This document shows positions 51,185-60,108 of a stretch of DNA of 64,000 nucleotides, piece by piece. The stretch spans positions 4,092,001 through 4,156,000 of the forward strand of contig NZ_CP180351.1 of assembly GCF_048006345.1 (NCBI RefSeq), written 5' to 3'. Within the stretch, counting starts at the first letter, position 1. The number at the start of each line of letters is the position of its first letter. The stretch comes from Marivita sp030148515 (lineage in GTDB: Bacteria; Pseudomonadota; Alphaproteobacteria; Rhodobacterales; Rhodobacteraceae). A model generated the notes under the pieces. The model was given only the letters and a program-made list of their open reading frames with translations. It was not told the DNA's origin and made no database searches. Position numbers and translations under genes: made by a program.

Positions 51185-52192
51185 ATGCTTAAACGTACGT
51201 TGGCGGCCTTTGCCACCACACTCAGCTTCGCAAGTGCCGCCTTTGCACAGGCTGATTTTCCATTTGCGCTCGACTGGAAATTCGAAGGTCCAGCGGCCCC
51301 TTATTTCGTGGCCATCGACAAGGGCCATTTCGAAGCGGCCGGCCTCTCGGTCGAGATTTCGGCCGGGCAGGGGTCTCTGGATGCCATCCCGAAAGTGGCG
51401 ACCGGTGCCTTCCCCGTCGGGTTCGCAGACATCAACTCGTTGATCAAGTTCCTCGACCAAAACCCCGGTGCGCCTGTCACGGCTGTGATGATGGTATACG
51501 ACAAGCCGCCTTTCGCTATCATTGGCCGCAAGTCGCTGGGTGTCGAAGTGCCGAAAGACCTTGAAGGCAAAGTCCTGGGCGCCCCGCCCCCCGATGGCGC
51601 ATGGGCGCAGTTTCCGGCTTTTGCCATTGCCAACGATCTGGATGTCGCGTCAATCACCGTTGAACCGGTCGGCTTCCCGACCCGTGAGCCGATGCTCGCC
51701 GAAGGCAACGTCGCCGCGATCACAGGCTTCTCGTTCTCGTCCTATCTGAACCTTGTGCGTCTTGGCGTGCCGGAAGAGGACATCTCGACCATCCTGATGG
51801 CGGATTATGGCCTCTCGCTTTACGGCAACGCGATTATCGCGAACACCAATTTCGCTGCCGATCATCCCGAGCTGATCAAAGGGTTCCTTGGTGCGGTCGC
51901 CGCCGGTTGGAAAGATGCGATTGCAGACCCGGATGCCGCGATTGCCAGCCTGATCGAACGCAACCCGGCGGCCGATGCAGAGCTTGAAAAGCGCCGTCTG
52001 CAACTGTCCATCGATGCCAACGTCGCGACCGATTACGCGATGGCCAATGGCATGGGGGGTATTGACGCCGACCGTATGGCAAAGGCGATCGAGCAGATCG
52101 CACAAACCTACGAGTTCCAGAACGCGCCCGACGCAAGCCTCTACTTTACGGATGCCTACCTGCCGGACGCGGCTGCGCGGATGCTGAAATAA
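51185..52192 (+). CDS. ABC importer substrate-binding protein (NMT1/SsuA type)
   Basis: A 335-residue periplasmic binding protein with signal peptide MLKRTLAAFATTLSFASAAFA. The segments LDWKFEGPAAPYFVAIDKGHFEAAGL and ADINSLIKFLDQ are typical of the NMT1/THI5/SsuA superfamily, which binds pyrimidine precursors, sulfonates, taurine or similar. The substrate cannot be named; no metabolic gene is adjacent. It is followed by its ATPase and permease genes. No TPP riboswitch is recognisable upstream. Confidence 0.88.
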   Translation: MLKRTLAAFATTLSFASAAFAQADFPFALDWKFEGPAAPYFVAIDKGHFEAAGLSVEISAGQGSLDAIPKVATGAFPVGFADINSLIKFLDQNPGAPVTAVMMVYDKPPFAIIGRKSLGVEVPKDLEGKVLGAPPPDGAWAQFPAFAIANDLDVASITVEPVGFPTREPMLAEGNVAAITGFSFSSYLNLVRLGVPEEDISTILMADYGLSLYGNAIIANTNFAADHPELIKGFLGAVAAGWKDAIADPDAAIASLIERNPAADAELEKRRLQLSIDANVATDYAMANGMGGIDADRMAKAIEQIAQTYEFQNAPDASLYFTDAYLPDAAARMLK

Positions 52193-52250
52193 AACTTCCA
52201 ATGGGCCGGTCGTGCGTGTCACGGTCGGCCCTTGTTACAAGGCGGTGCGC

Positions 52251-53051
52251 GTGTCGGGAAATCTCATCGAAATCAAAGGCGTGCGACACGCCTACCAAAC
52301 CAAGGCGGGTCCCTTGCCCGTGCTGGATGGATTGGAACTGACTGTTCCCGAAGGCGGATTTGCTGCTGTGGTTGGGCCGTCTGGTTGTGGTAAATCCACA
52401 CTGACCCGTCTGATCGCTGGCCTGATGAAACCCGATCAAGGCGAGGTCTGGCTCCACGGTGAATTGGTCAAAGGGCCGAAGTCGACTGTGGGTATGGCCT
52501 TTCAGAACCCCGTGCTGCTGGAATGGCGGACCATACTTCAAAACGTCATGCTGCCGCTCGAGATTGTGCCGACCAAGCTGACTAAGCGCGAACAGGAAGA
52601 GCGGGCGCGCAAGCTGCTGGCGCTTGTCGGTCTGGAAGGTTTCGAGGACAAACGCCCCAGTGAACTCTCTGGCGGGATGCGGCAGCGTGCGTCGCTGTGC
52701 CGGTCAATCGTGCACAAGCCCGAAGTGCTGATCCTTGACGAGCCGTTCGGGGCACTAGACGCGTTCACCCGCGAAGACCTCTGGCAGACCATGCACAAGG
52801 TCAAGGCGGAAGAGCCGTTCACCGGCGTCCTGATCACCCATGATCTGCGCGAGTCGATTTTCCTGGCCGATCAGGTGGTCGTGCTGTCGGGGCGGCCTGC
52901 CAAGACACAATACGTGATGGATGTGCACCTGACAGGTCAGCGCGACATCGAACATCTTTATACCCCGGAATCGGCGGAGGCGCTGAACATCCTGCGGCGC
53001 CAGATTCAGATCGCGCAGGGCCGGGCTGATGGACACGAGGCCGCCCAATGA
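52251..53051 (+). CDS. ABC importer ATP-binding subunit (SsuB/TauB-like)
   Basis: A 266-residue cytoplasmic ATPase: Walker A VGPSGCGKSTLTRL, Q-loop AFQNPVLLEWRT, signature LSGGMRQRASLCRS, Walker B VLILDEPFGALD and H-loop LITHD. It belongs to the SsuB/TauB branch and energises the adjacent permease. I set the start at a GTG (52251) with AAGG upstream; the frame is open 39 nt further, so the start is uncertain. It overlaps the permease by 4 nt. Confidence 0.92.
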   Translation: MSGNLIEIKGVRHAYQTKAGPLPVLDGLELTVPEGGFAAVVGPSGCGKSTLTRLIAGLMKPDQGEVWLHGELVKGPKSTVGMAFQNPVLLEWRTILQNVMLPLEIVPTKLTKREQEERARKLLALVGLEGFEDKRPSELSGGMRQRASLCRSIVHKPEVLILDEPFGALDAFTREDLWQTMHKVKAEEPFTGVLITHDLRESIFLADQVVVLSGRPAKTQYVMDVHLTGQRDIEHLYTPESAEALNILRRQIQIAQGRADGHEAAQ

Positions 53052-53812
53052 CGCTTCGCAATATCATGGTCCCTGTTCTGGCCATCGTGGTCTTCGGCCT
53101 GTTGTGGGAACTTCTGGTCTGGGCCAACGGCTGGCCGAACTACGTGATGGCCTCGCCATCGGATCTGCCCCCCGCCTATGCGCGGTATTGGGACCTTTTC
53201 ATTGTCATGGGGTGGCAGACGTTGTGGCGGACGGTGGTTGGCCTGTTGCTGGCCATCGCCTTCGGGGTCTTCCTCGGCATGATCATGGGCTTCTCACGCA
53301 CCATGCGAGATGCGCTCTATCCGTTGTTGGTGGGCTTCAACGCGATCCCCAAGGCGACCGTGGTTCCCATCGTGGCTCTGCTTTTTGTCGGCGATCACAA
53401 CTTCAACACCATCCTGATCGCGTTCATGATCTCGTTCTTTCCCATCGCGGTGTCCGTCTCTATTGGCCTGAGCACGCTTGAGCCGGAATATCGCGACATT
53501 CTTGCCTCTCTGGGGGCATCCAAGACCAAAATCTTCTGGAAAATTGCTCTTCCCAAGACCCTGCCCGAGTTCTTCGGGGCCCTCAAGGTGGCGGTCACAC
53601 TGGCGTTCATCGGCACCAATCTGATGGAAATCGTCTCACCCCATGGGCGCGGACTCGGTGCGCTCTTTGACTCGGGCAAGACCAATTCGGATTATCCGCT
53701 GATGTTCGCGGTTTTGATCGCGCTCGCTCTGATGGGGATCGTCCTCTACTACGTGGTGGTGTTTCTGGAGAAGATTTTTGCCGGTTGGGCAGAACGGTCT
53801 CCGAGCTACTGA
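53048..53812 (+). CDS. ABC importer permease (SsuC/TauC-like)
   Basis: A 254-residue inner-membrane permease with six helices. The EAA-type coupling loop DILASLGASKTKIFWKIALPKTLPEF interacts with the ATPase. The ATG overlaps the upstream stop (ATGA). Together the three genes form a complete importer of the nitrate/sulfonate/taurine class. The unit stands next to groESL with no functional link visible. Confidence 0.93.
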   Translation: MTLRNIMVPVLAIVVFGLLWELLVWANGWPNYVMASPSDLPPAYARYWDLFIVMGWQTLWRTVVGLLLAIAFGVFLGMIMGFSRTMRDALYPLLVGFNAIPKATVVPIVALLFVGDHNFNTILIAFMISFFPIAVSVSIGLSTLEPEYRDILASLGASKTKIFWKIALPKTLPEFFGALKVAVTLAFIGTNLMEIVSPHGRGLGALFDSGKTNSDYPLMFAVLIALALMGIVLYYVVVFLEKIFAGWAERSPSY

Positions 53813-53863
53813 TCCCGCAAGCGGCCTTGCGCCGAACTCCATAAATTTTTGCGGCGAAAAATG

Positions 53864-53893
53864 TTGACTCACGCTTGCGCGATGCCTAGTTAT
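53864..53893 (+). promoter_or_regulatory. Likely groESL promoter
   Basis: A TTGACT -35 box at 53864-53869 is followed after 17 nt by a poor -10 (TAGTTAT, 53887-53893). The CIRCE palindrome begins 7 nt beyond, so repressor binding would cover the start site. The -35 is good and the -10 weak. Confidence 0.5.
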
Positions 53894-53899
53894 CCGCCG

Positions 53900-53926
53900 T
53901 TAGCACTCGACCCTATAGAGTGACAA
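53900..53926 (+). promoter_or_regulatory. CIRCE operator (HrcA site) of groESL
   Basis: TTAGCACTC, 9-nt spacer, GAGTGACAA. This is the CIRCE inverted repeat (consensus TTAGCACTC-N9-GAGTGCTAA) with two mismatches in the right arm. It places groESL under the heat-inactivated HrcA repressor. hrcA itself is not in the window. Confidence 0.93.
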
Positions 53927-53983
53927 CAGTCCTTCGGGGAGCGAGGGACTTTAGTGGAAACCTTTGAGCAAGGAGACTCGAAG

Positions 53984-54295
53984 ATGGCATTTAAACCGCT
54001 TCATGACCGCGTGCTGGTCCGTCGCACTGAGAGTGACGAAAAAACTGCTGGTGGCCTGATCATCCCAGATAGCGCCAAAGAAAAGCCGGCAGAAGGCGTG
54101 GTTGTTGCGTGTGGCGAAGGCGCGCGCAAGGACAGTGGCGAGCTGATCGAGATGGCCGTTTCGGCCGGCGACAAGGTCCTTTTCGGCAAATGGTCGGGCA
54201 CGGAAGTGACGGTCAATGGCGAAGAACTCCTCATCATGAAGGAGTCGGACATCCTCGGCATCATCACGGACGACGCAGCAGCGAAAGCTGCCTGA
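53984..54295 (+). CDS. groES: Co-chaperonin GroES
   Basis: A 103-residue subunit of the heptameric lid of the GroEL chamber. It begins MAFKPLHDRVLVRRTESDEKT, has the mobile loop EKTAGGLIIPDSAKEKP and the segment VLFGKWSGTEVTV. AAGGAG lies 8 nt before the ATG. It is first in the groES-groEL operon, behind a CIRCE operator. Confidence 0.98.
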   Translation: MAFKPLHDRVLVRRTESDEKTAGGLIIPDSAKEKPAEGVVVACGEGARKDSGELIEMAVSAGDKVLFGKWSGTEVTVNGEELLIMKESDILGIITDDAAAKAA

Positions 54296-54350
54296 ACGCC
54301 CGTCGTGGTTCCAAACCAACACCTCTGACTAAATTAGTGGAGACTAAGCG

Positions 54351-55988
54351 ATGTCTGCAAAAGACGTAAAATTCAACACAGACGCCCGTTCGCGCATGCT
54401 GAAGGGTGTCAACATCCTCGCCGACGCGGTGAAGGTGACCCTCGGCCCGAAAGGCCGCAACGTTGTGCTCGACAAATCCTTCGGCGCACCGCGCATCACC
54501 AAAGACGGTGTGTCCGTGGCCAAGGAAATCGAACTGGAAGACAAGTTCGAGAACATGGGCGCACAGATGGTGAAGGAAGTTGCTTCCCGCACCAACGACG
54601 AAGCCGGTGACGGCACCACCACTGCAACCGTTCTGGCACAGGCCATCGTCAAAGAAGGCATGAAGTCGGTTGCAGCTGGCATGAACCCGATGGATCTCAA
54701 GCGCGGTATCGACCTCGCAACGGCGAAAGTCGTTGAAGCGATCAAAGCTGCGGCCCGCGACGTGACCGACAGCGACGAAGTCGCACAGGTCGGCACCATC
54801 TCCGCAAACGGCGAAGCTGAAATCGGCCGCCAGATCGCGGACGCGATGCAGAAAGTCGGCAACGAGGGTGTCATCACCGTCGAAGAAAACAAAGGCCTCG
54901 AAACCGAGACCGATGTCGTCGAAGGCATGCAGTTCGACCGTGGCTACCTGAGCCCCTATTTCGTGACCAACGCTGACAAGATGACCGCAGAGCTCGACGA
55001 CTGCATCATCCTGCTGCACGAAAAGAAACTCTCTTCGCTGCAGCCGATGGTTCCGCTGCTCGAGTCCGTGATCCAGTCGCAGAAGCCGCTGCTGATCATC
55101 GCGGAAGACGTCGAAGGCGAAGCGCTGGCGACCCTCGTGGTCAACAAGCTCCGTGGCGGCCTCAAGATCGCTGCAGTCAAGGCACCGGGCTTTGGCGACC
55201 GTCGCAAGGCGATGCTGCAGGATATCGCAATCCTGACCGGTGGCCAGGTGATCTCCGAAGACCTCGGCATGAAGCTTGAGAATGTCACCATTGACATGCT
55301 GGGTTCGGCCAAGAAGGTTCAGATCAACAAGGACGAAACCACAATCGTCGACGGTGCAGGCGAGAAGGCCGAGATCCAGGCACGTGTTGCCCAGATCCGC
55401 AACCAGATCGAAGAAACCACTTCCGATTACGACCGTGAAAAGCTGCAGGAACGCGTTGCGAAGCTTGCAGGCGGTGTGGCTGTCATCCGCGTTGGTGGCA
55501 TGACCGAAATCGAAGTGAAAGAGCGCAAGGACCGCGTGGACGATGCTCTGAACGCGACACGTGCCGCTGTTCAGGAAGGTATCGTCGTCGGTGGCGGTGT
55601 TGCTCTGGTACAGGCCGGCAAGACCCTCGCAGGTCTCGAAGGTGCAAACAGCGACCAGAACGCCGGTATTGCCATCGTGCGCAAGGCGGTTGAAGCACCG
55701 CTGCGCCAGATCGCAGAGAACGCAGGCGTCGACGGTTCGGTTGTTGCTGGCAAGATCCGCGAAAGCAACGATCCGAAGTTCGGCTACAACGCGCAGACCG
55801 ACGAATATGGCGACATGTTCAAGTTCGGCGTGATCGACCCGGCCAAAGTTGTGCGCACAGCGTTGGAAGACGCAGCGTCCATTGCTGGCCTGCTGATCAC
55901 AACCGAAGCCATGGTTGCCGACAAGCCGCAGAAAGAAAGCGCTGGCGGCGGCATGCCCGACATGGGTGGCATGGGCGGCATGATGTAA
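54351..55988 (+). CDS. groEL: Chaperonin GroEL
   Basis: A 545-residue ATP-dependent folding chamber. The ATP-site motif is DEAGDGTTTATVLAQ, and the C-terminal GGM tail (GGGMPDMGGMGGMM) is complete. GGAG precedes the ATG. It follows groES by 55 nt and is closed by a strong terminator hairpin. The other-strand frames within it are codon-bias shadows. Confidence 0.98.
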   Translation: MSAKDVKFNTDARSRMLKGVNILADAVKVTLGPKGRNVVLDKSFGAPRITKDGVSVAKEIELEDKFENMGAQMVKEVASRTNDEAGDGTTTATVLAQAIVKEGMKSVAAGMNPMDLKRGIDLATAKVVEAIKAAARDVTDSDEVAQVGTISANGEAEIGRQIADAMQKVGNEGVITVEENKGLETETDVVEGMQFDRGYLSPYFVTNADKMTAELDDCIILLHEKKLSSLQPMVPLLESVIQSQKPLLIIAEDVEGEALATLVVNKLRGGLKIAAVKAPGFGDRRKAMLQDIAILTGGQVISEDLGMKLENVTIDMLGSAKKVQINKDETTIVDGAGEKAEIQARVAQIRNQIEETTSDYDREKLQERVAKLAGGVAVIRVGGMTEIEVKERKDRVDDALNATRAAVQEGIVVGGGVALVQAGKTLAGLEGANSDQNAGIAIVRKAVEAPLRQIAENAGVDGSVVAGKIRESNDPKFGYNAQTDEYGDMFKFGVIDPAKVVRTALEDAASIAGLLITTEAMVADKPQKESAGGGMPDMGGMGGMM

Positions 55989-56040
55989 TCAGCAGATATC
56001 CTTCGGGATGTCTGGCGGATTATTCTGCAGACCTACACAC

Positions 56041-56062
56041 AAAGGCGCCCTCGGGCGCCTTT
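56041..56062 (+). terminator. Intrinsic terminator after groEL
   Basis: Perfect 10-bp stem AAAGGCGCCC / GGGCGCCTTT with a TC loop, 52 nt after the groEL stop and followed by a T-rich tail (GTTCATTC). Confidence 0.88.
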
Positions 56063-56123
56063 GTTCATTCTCAGAGGGTGCTTTGGATCGCTTGGGAATT
56101 AACCTCGAATTAAGGCGCGCCTA

Positions 56124-56145
56124 AGAATCTTCGTACGAAGATTCT
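56124..56145. promoter_or_regulatory. 22-bp perfect palindrome upstream of EamA gene
   Basis: Two 11-nt arms, AGAATCTTCGT and its exact reverse complement, meet without a spacer. A second, partial CGTACGAA element lies about 25 bp further downstream, within the same intergenic region. I know no regulator for it. It lies 79 nt before the transporter start and after the groEL terminator. It is most likely an operator or a dispersed chromosomal motif (inference). Confidence 0.6.
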
Positions 56146-56224
56146 CAGACCCGCTGAAAGCTTTTGCGAAAGACCGTACGAAAAGGTGTCTGGCCACCGC
56201 CTGCGTGACGCGTTAGCCAATCAC

Positions 56225-57079
56225 ATGCGTCTTCTTCTCCTGACCTTCCTGACCCTGATTGCCTTTGCCTCGAACTCGATCCTGAACCGTGTGGCCTTGG
56301 CGCATGGGGATATCGATGCGGTCGCGTTCGGCGTGGTCCGCCTCTGCGCCGGCGCTGTCATGCTGGCTGCACTCGTGATGCTCCGGGACCGCCGTCTTGT
56401 CCTTGGCGGCACTGGCCGCACTGTCGGAGTGCTGTCGCTCTTCGTCTATATCTTCGGGTTTTCACTGGCCTATGAAAGCCTGGACGCCGGGCTTGGTGCA
56501 TTGATCCTCTTTGGCCTCGTGCAGATCACCATGTTCGCCGGTGCGCTGATCGGCGGTGAACGCCCCGCGGCGCGGCGCTGGGTGGGGGCGGGCGTCGCGT
56601 TCGGTGGGCTTGTCTGGCTGCTCTGGCCGGGCCACTCGGCGGCCCCAAGCCTCTGGCACGCAAGCCTGATGGCCGTCGCCGGTATCGCGTGGGGCATCTA
56701 TTCGCTCAACGGGCGAAGCGCATCGGATGCCCTTGGCGCAACGGCGGCGAATTTCTGCATTTCCGCAGCATTCGCACTGGTCGGAACACTGATCGCCGTT
56801 GCGTTTCTTGACGGGATTCACCTGTCCTCGGCAACGGCATTTGGCGTGGCAATGGCCATTCTTGCTGGAGCGGTGACATCAGGTATCGGGTATTCGATGT
56901 GGTACACGGTCCTGCCTCATCTGCGCGGCAGCACGGCGGCGGTCACCCAACTCACTGTCCCGGTCATCGCTATTGCTGGCGGTGCGGTGATCCTGTCGGA
57001 AACGGTGACATCGCGGTTGATCGTGGCGGCCCTGCTTGTTCTGGGCGGGGTTCTGTTGGCCGTCACGTCGCGGCGCTAG
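56225..57079 (+). CDS. EamA/DMT-family transporter
   Basis: A 284-residue inner-membrane transporter with ten helices in two EamA repeats. The N-terminal helix carries LIAFASNSILNRVAL, the later half ITSGIGYSMWYTVLPHLRGSTAAVTQLTVPVI-type pattern, typical of the YdcZ/RhaT-like DMT group. I prefer the ATG at 56225 over an upstream GTG. The substrate is unknown. The promoter region contains a 22-bp palindrome. Confidence 0.88.
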   Translation: MRLLLLTFLTLIAFASNSILNRVALAHGDIDAVAFGVVRLCAGAVMLAALVMLRDRRLVLGGTGRTVGVLSLFVYIFGFSLAYESLDAGLGALILFGLVQITMFAGALIGGERPAARRWVGAGVAFGGLVWLLWPGHSAAPSLWHASLMAVAGIAWGIYSLNGRSASDALGATAANFCISAAFALVGTLIAVAFLDGIHLSSATAFGVAMAILAGAVTSGIGYSMWYTVLPHLRGSTAAVTQLTVPVIAIAGGAVILSETVTSRLIVAALLVLGGVLLAVTSRR

Positions 57080-57118
57080 CCTCTTTCTAAATGTGACCGC
57101 ACCACGTATCTGACGCTT

Positions 57119-57898
57119 ATGTTTCGCCGTCTTGCCCTGTCCGTTGCAACCTTGATCACGCTGTTCGTGGCGCAGCCTGCCCGTGCGGACTGCGTGGTGC
57201 TTCTGCACGGGTTGGCGCGGACGGAAACCTCTTTTGCGCTGATGCAATCCGTGCTCGAGGCAAAGGGCTACACCGTCAAAGCACCCGGCTACCCGTCGAC
57301 GACGGCGCGCATACAGACCCTGGTCGGGGAAACCTTACCGGCAGCTGTGGCGTCGTGCGAAAAGGATCGTATCCACTTCGTCACCCATTCCATGGGCGGC
57401 ATTCTCTTGCGGTTCTGGCTCAAGGACAATCGACCGGCCAATCTTGGACGGGTTGTCATGCTGGCCCCGCCCAACCAGGGCAGTGAACTGGTGGACGAGC
57501 TGGGGGGACTTGAACTCTTCGAGTGGCTCAATGGTCCTGCGGGTCAACAGTTGGGAACCGCTCCCAATGATCTGCCGAAATCGCTGCCGCCGGTCGATTT
57601 CGATCTTGGAGTTATTGCTGGCACAAGATCTCTCAATCCGTTTTTCTCAAGCCTGATACCCGGTCCGGATGATGGCAAGGTTTCAGTCGAGTTGACCAAG
57701 GTGGCAGGGATGCGCGCCCATCTGACCATGCCGGTCACCCATACCTTCATCATGCAAGCCCCTTCTGTGATCGCGCAGGTTGACCTTTTCCTGCGAACAG
57801 GACGGTTTGACCCGGAACTGGATTGGACCCAAGCCATCAATACCGAAGAACTGGCCTGTATGTTCGGCATCTGCCCGGAGCCTGCAAATGAGCCTTGA
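57119..57898 (+). CDS. Secreted alpha/beta hydrolase, lipase-like
   Basis: A 259-residue protein with a signal peptide (MFRRLALSVATLITLFVAQPARA) and a catalytic serine in the FVTHSMGG elbow. The oxyanion motif is VLLHGLART, and LAPPNQGSELVDEL follows; these fit triacylglycerol lipase or esterase-like enzymes of the periplasm. The substrate is unknown. The last 11 nt overlap the PhnM-like gene, indicating coupling. Confidence 0.88.
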   Translation: MFRRLALSVATLITLFVAQPARADCVVLLHGLARTETSFALMQSVLEAKGYTVKAPGYPSTTARIQTLVGETLPAAVASCEKDRIHFVTHSMGGILLRFWLKDNRPANLGRVVMLAPPNQGSELVDELGGLELFEWLNGPAGQQLGTAPNDLPKSLPPVDFDLGVIAGTRSLNPFFSSLIPGPDDGKVSVELTKVAGMRAHLTMPVTHTFIMQAPSVIAQVDLFLRTGRFDPELDWTQAINTEELACMFGICPEPANEP

Positions 57899-59036
57899 GT
57901 GTACGCTTGTTGGTACCAAAATCCTGACTTCTGATGGGTGGAGTGATGCGCCCCTGTCGGTGTCGGATGGTCTGATCGCGGCTGACCAGACTGGACGCGT
58001 GATTGACCTGTCGGGGTATCTTGTCCTGCCGGGGATCGTCGACCCACATGGGGACGGCTTTGAACGGCATATGGCCCCGCGCCGTGGGGCGTTGCGCGAG
58101 GCTGAACATGGCGTTGTTGCCGTGGCGGCGGAGCTTGCTGCGAACGGCATCACCACCGCTGTTCTGGCCCAGTTCTTTTCATGGGAAGGCGGCATGCGCG
58201 GGCCCGAATTTGCCGAGCATGTGTTCCAAAGCGTGGCTGCCGTTCGCGACAGCGTCGCTGTGGACCTGCAACTTCAATTGCGGTTGGAAACCCATCTCCT
58301 TGACGACTTTGCCCGCGCCGAAGCCGCCATCGATCGGTTCGGGATCGGCTATGTGGTCTTTAATGACCACTTGCCGCACCAGCGTCTGTCAGAAGGGCGC
58401 AAGCCGCCGCGTCTGACTGGGCAGGCGCTTAAAAGTGGACGCAGCCCAGAGGCGCATCTTGCCCTGATGCAAGACCTACACGCACGGTCCTCAGACGTGC
58501 CCGCAGCACTTGATGCGTTGACCGAACGGCTGGTTCAGAAGGGTATTGTCCTTGGGAGCCATGACGACAGCACACCCGAGGATCGCGAGGAATGGGCCGC
58601 GCGCGGCGCCACTGTCAGCGAATTTCCCGAAACGCTGGAGGCGGCGCAAGCGGCGCGGGACGATGGTGCGCAGATCGTGTTGGGCGCTCCCAATGTTGTG
58701 CGTGGGGCCAGCCATGCTGGGAATATCGCGGCATCGGAACTTGTGGCGCACGGCCTTTGTGATGCGCTTGCGTCAGATTACCATTACCCGTCACCATTGC
58801 GCGCAGCCTTTCGGCTGGAGGAGTTGGGCTTGTGCGATCTCGCCTCTGCTTGGGCCATGCTGTCCACCGGTCCTGCACAGATGCTTGGCCTTGCGGATCG
58901 AGGCACCCTTGAACCGGGCAAGCGGGCGGACCTGATTGTCGTTGATCCAACGACCCGCCGTGTGGAAGCAACCATTGCAGCAGGTCGCGTCGCGCATCTT
59001 ACCGGCACGGTCGCGGAGCGGTTTCTGCGCAGTTAA
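57888..59036 (+). CDS. phnM: PhnM-like amidohydrolase (phosphonate diphosphatase type)
   Basis: A 382-residue metal-dependent hydrolase. The PhnM signature HGDGFERHMAPRRGAL (normally HTDNLERHL-like) is present. Further motifs are SHDDSTPEDREEW, LGAPNVVRGASHAGN and LASDYHYPS. PhnM removes diphosphate from ribose-methylphosphonate triphosphate in the C-P lyase pathway. No other phn gene is in view. The ATG follows GGAG by 7 nt and overlaps the lipase-like gene by 11 nt. The 3' end overlaps purK by 4 nt. Another substrate is possible. Confidence 0.85.
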   Translation: MSLECTLVGTKILTSDGWSDAPLSVSDGLIAADQTGRVIDLSGYLVLPGIVDPHGDGFERHMAPRRGALREAEHGVVAVAAELAANGITTAVLAQFFSWEGGMRGPEFAEHVFQSVAAVRDSVAVDLQLQLRLETHLLDDFARAEAAIDRFGIGYVVFNDHLPHQRLSEGRKPPRLTGQALKSGRSPEAHLALMQDLHARSSDVPAALDALTERLVQKGIVLGSHDDSTPEDREEWAARGATVSEFPETLEAAQAARDDGAQIVLGAPNVVRGASHAGNIAASELVAHGLCDALASDYHYPSPLRAAFRLEELGLCDLASAWAMLSTGPAQMLGLADRGTLEPGKRADLIVVDPTTRRVEATIAAGRVAHLTGTVAERFLRS

Positions 59037-60103
59037 GCCCGCTTGATGTGGTTCACATGGCCCATCTTGCGGCCGGGCTTCACCTCTGCCTTGCCGTAGA
59101 GGTGCAAGGCGCAATCCGGCGTTTTCGCCAGTTCCGGCACGCGGTCCATATCGTCGCCGATGAGGTTTTCCATCACCACGTCCGCATAGCGCTGACCGTC
59201 ACCCAAGGGCCAGCCCGTGATGGCACGGATATGTTGTTCAAACTGATCCACGGTGCAGCCGTTCTGGGTCCAGTGCCCTGAGTTGTGAACCCGCGGCGCA
59301 ATTTCGTTCACGATCAGTCCGCTCGGCGTCACAAAGAGTTCGACCCCCATCACGCCGACATAGTTCAATGCGTTTGCAATCTTTGCGGCCAGCAATACGG
59401 CATCGGTGCGCTGGCTCGCCGTCAGGCGCGCGGGAACGGTTGTGGTCCGCAGGATGCCGTCGCTGTGGACATTCTCTCCGGGGTCGAAGGCTGCGACTGC
59501 GCCATCCAGACCCCGCGCGGCGATCACTGAGACTTCATGCGAGAAATCGACAAATCCTTCCAGAATTGCGGGTGCCCCCTGCATGTCCGCCAAGGCCTGC
59601 GCTGCGTCGTCACGCGTCATGATACGCGCCTGTCCTTTGCCATCATAGCCAAAGCGGCGGGTTTTCAGGATCGACGGGGCGCCGATCTGATCAAGCGCTG
59701 CCTCAAGGCTGGCGGCGTCGGTGATGTCGGCAAAGGGCGCAGTTTGAAGACCCAGATCCCGAAGAAAGGTCTTTTCCGTCAACCTGTCCTGACTGACGCG
59801 AAGCGCCTCGCGACCCGGATGGATCGGGGCAAGATCCTGTAACAGGTCCAGCGCTGAGGTTGGAATATTCTCGAACTCGTAGGTGATGATGTCCACCGAT
59901 TGACCAAAGGCGCGCAGAGCGGCCTCGTCGTCATAGGCGGCGGTCGTCACCTGATCGGCCACCTGACCTGCCGGAGGATTCGGGCCGGGCTCATAGATAT
60001 GGCAGCGAAATCCAAGACGGCTGGCTGCGACCGACAGCATTCGGCCAAGCTGACCACCGCCGATAATGCCGATGGTCGATCCGATAGGGAGGGCAAGCGT
60101 CAT
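59033..60103 (-). CDS. purK: 5-(carboxyamino)imidazole ribonucleotide synthase
   Basis: A 356-residue ATP-grasp enzyme of purine synthesis that makes N5-CAIR from AIR, bicarbonate and ATP. Family motifs: IGIIGGGQLGRMLSVAA at the start, GAPSILKTRRFGYDGKGQ (ATP-grasp), and EIAPRVHNSGHWTQNGC. It follows purE by 5 nt. The convergent PhnM-like gene overlaps its last 4 nt. Confidence 0.97.
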   Translation of the reverse strand: MTLALPIGSTIGIIGGGQLGRMLSVAASRLGFRCHIYEPGPNPPAGQVADQVTTAAYDDEAALRAFGQSVDIITYEFENIPTSALDLLQDLAPIHPGREALRVSQDRLTEKTFLRDLGLQTAPFADITDAASLEAALDQIGAPSILKTRRFGYDGKGQARIMTRDDAAQALADMQGAPAILEGFVDFSHEVSVIAARGLDGAVAAFDPGENVHSDGILRTTTVPARLTASQRTDAVLLAAKIANALNYVGVMGVELFVTPSGLIVNEIAPRVHNSGHWTQNGCTVDQFEQHIRAITGWPLGDGQRYADVVMENLIGDDMDRVPELAKTPDCALHLYGKAEVKPGRKMGHVNHIKRA

Positions 60104-60108
60104 GGGTG

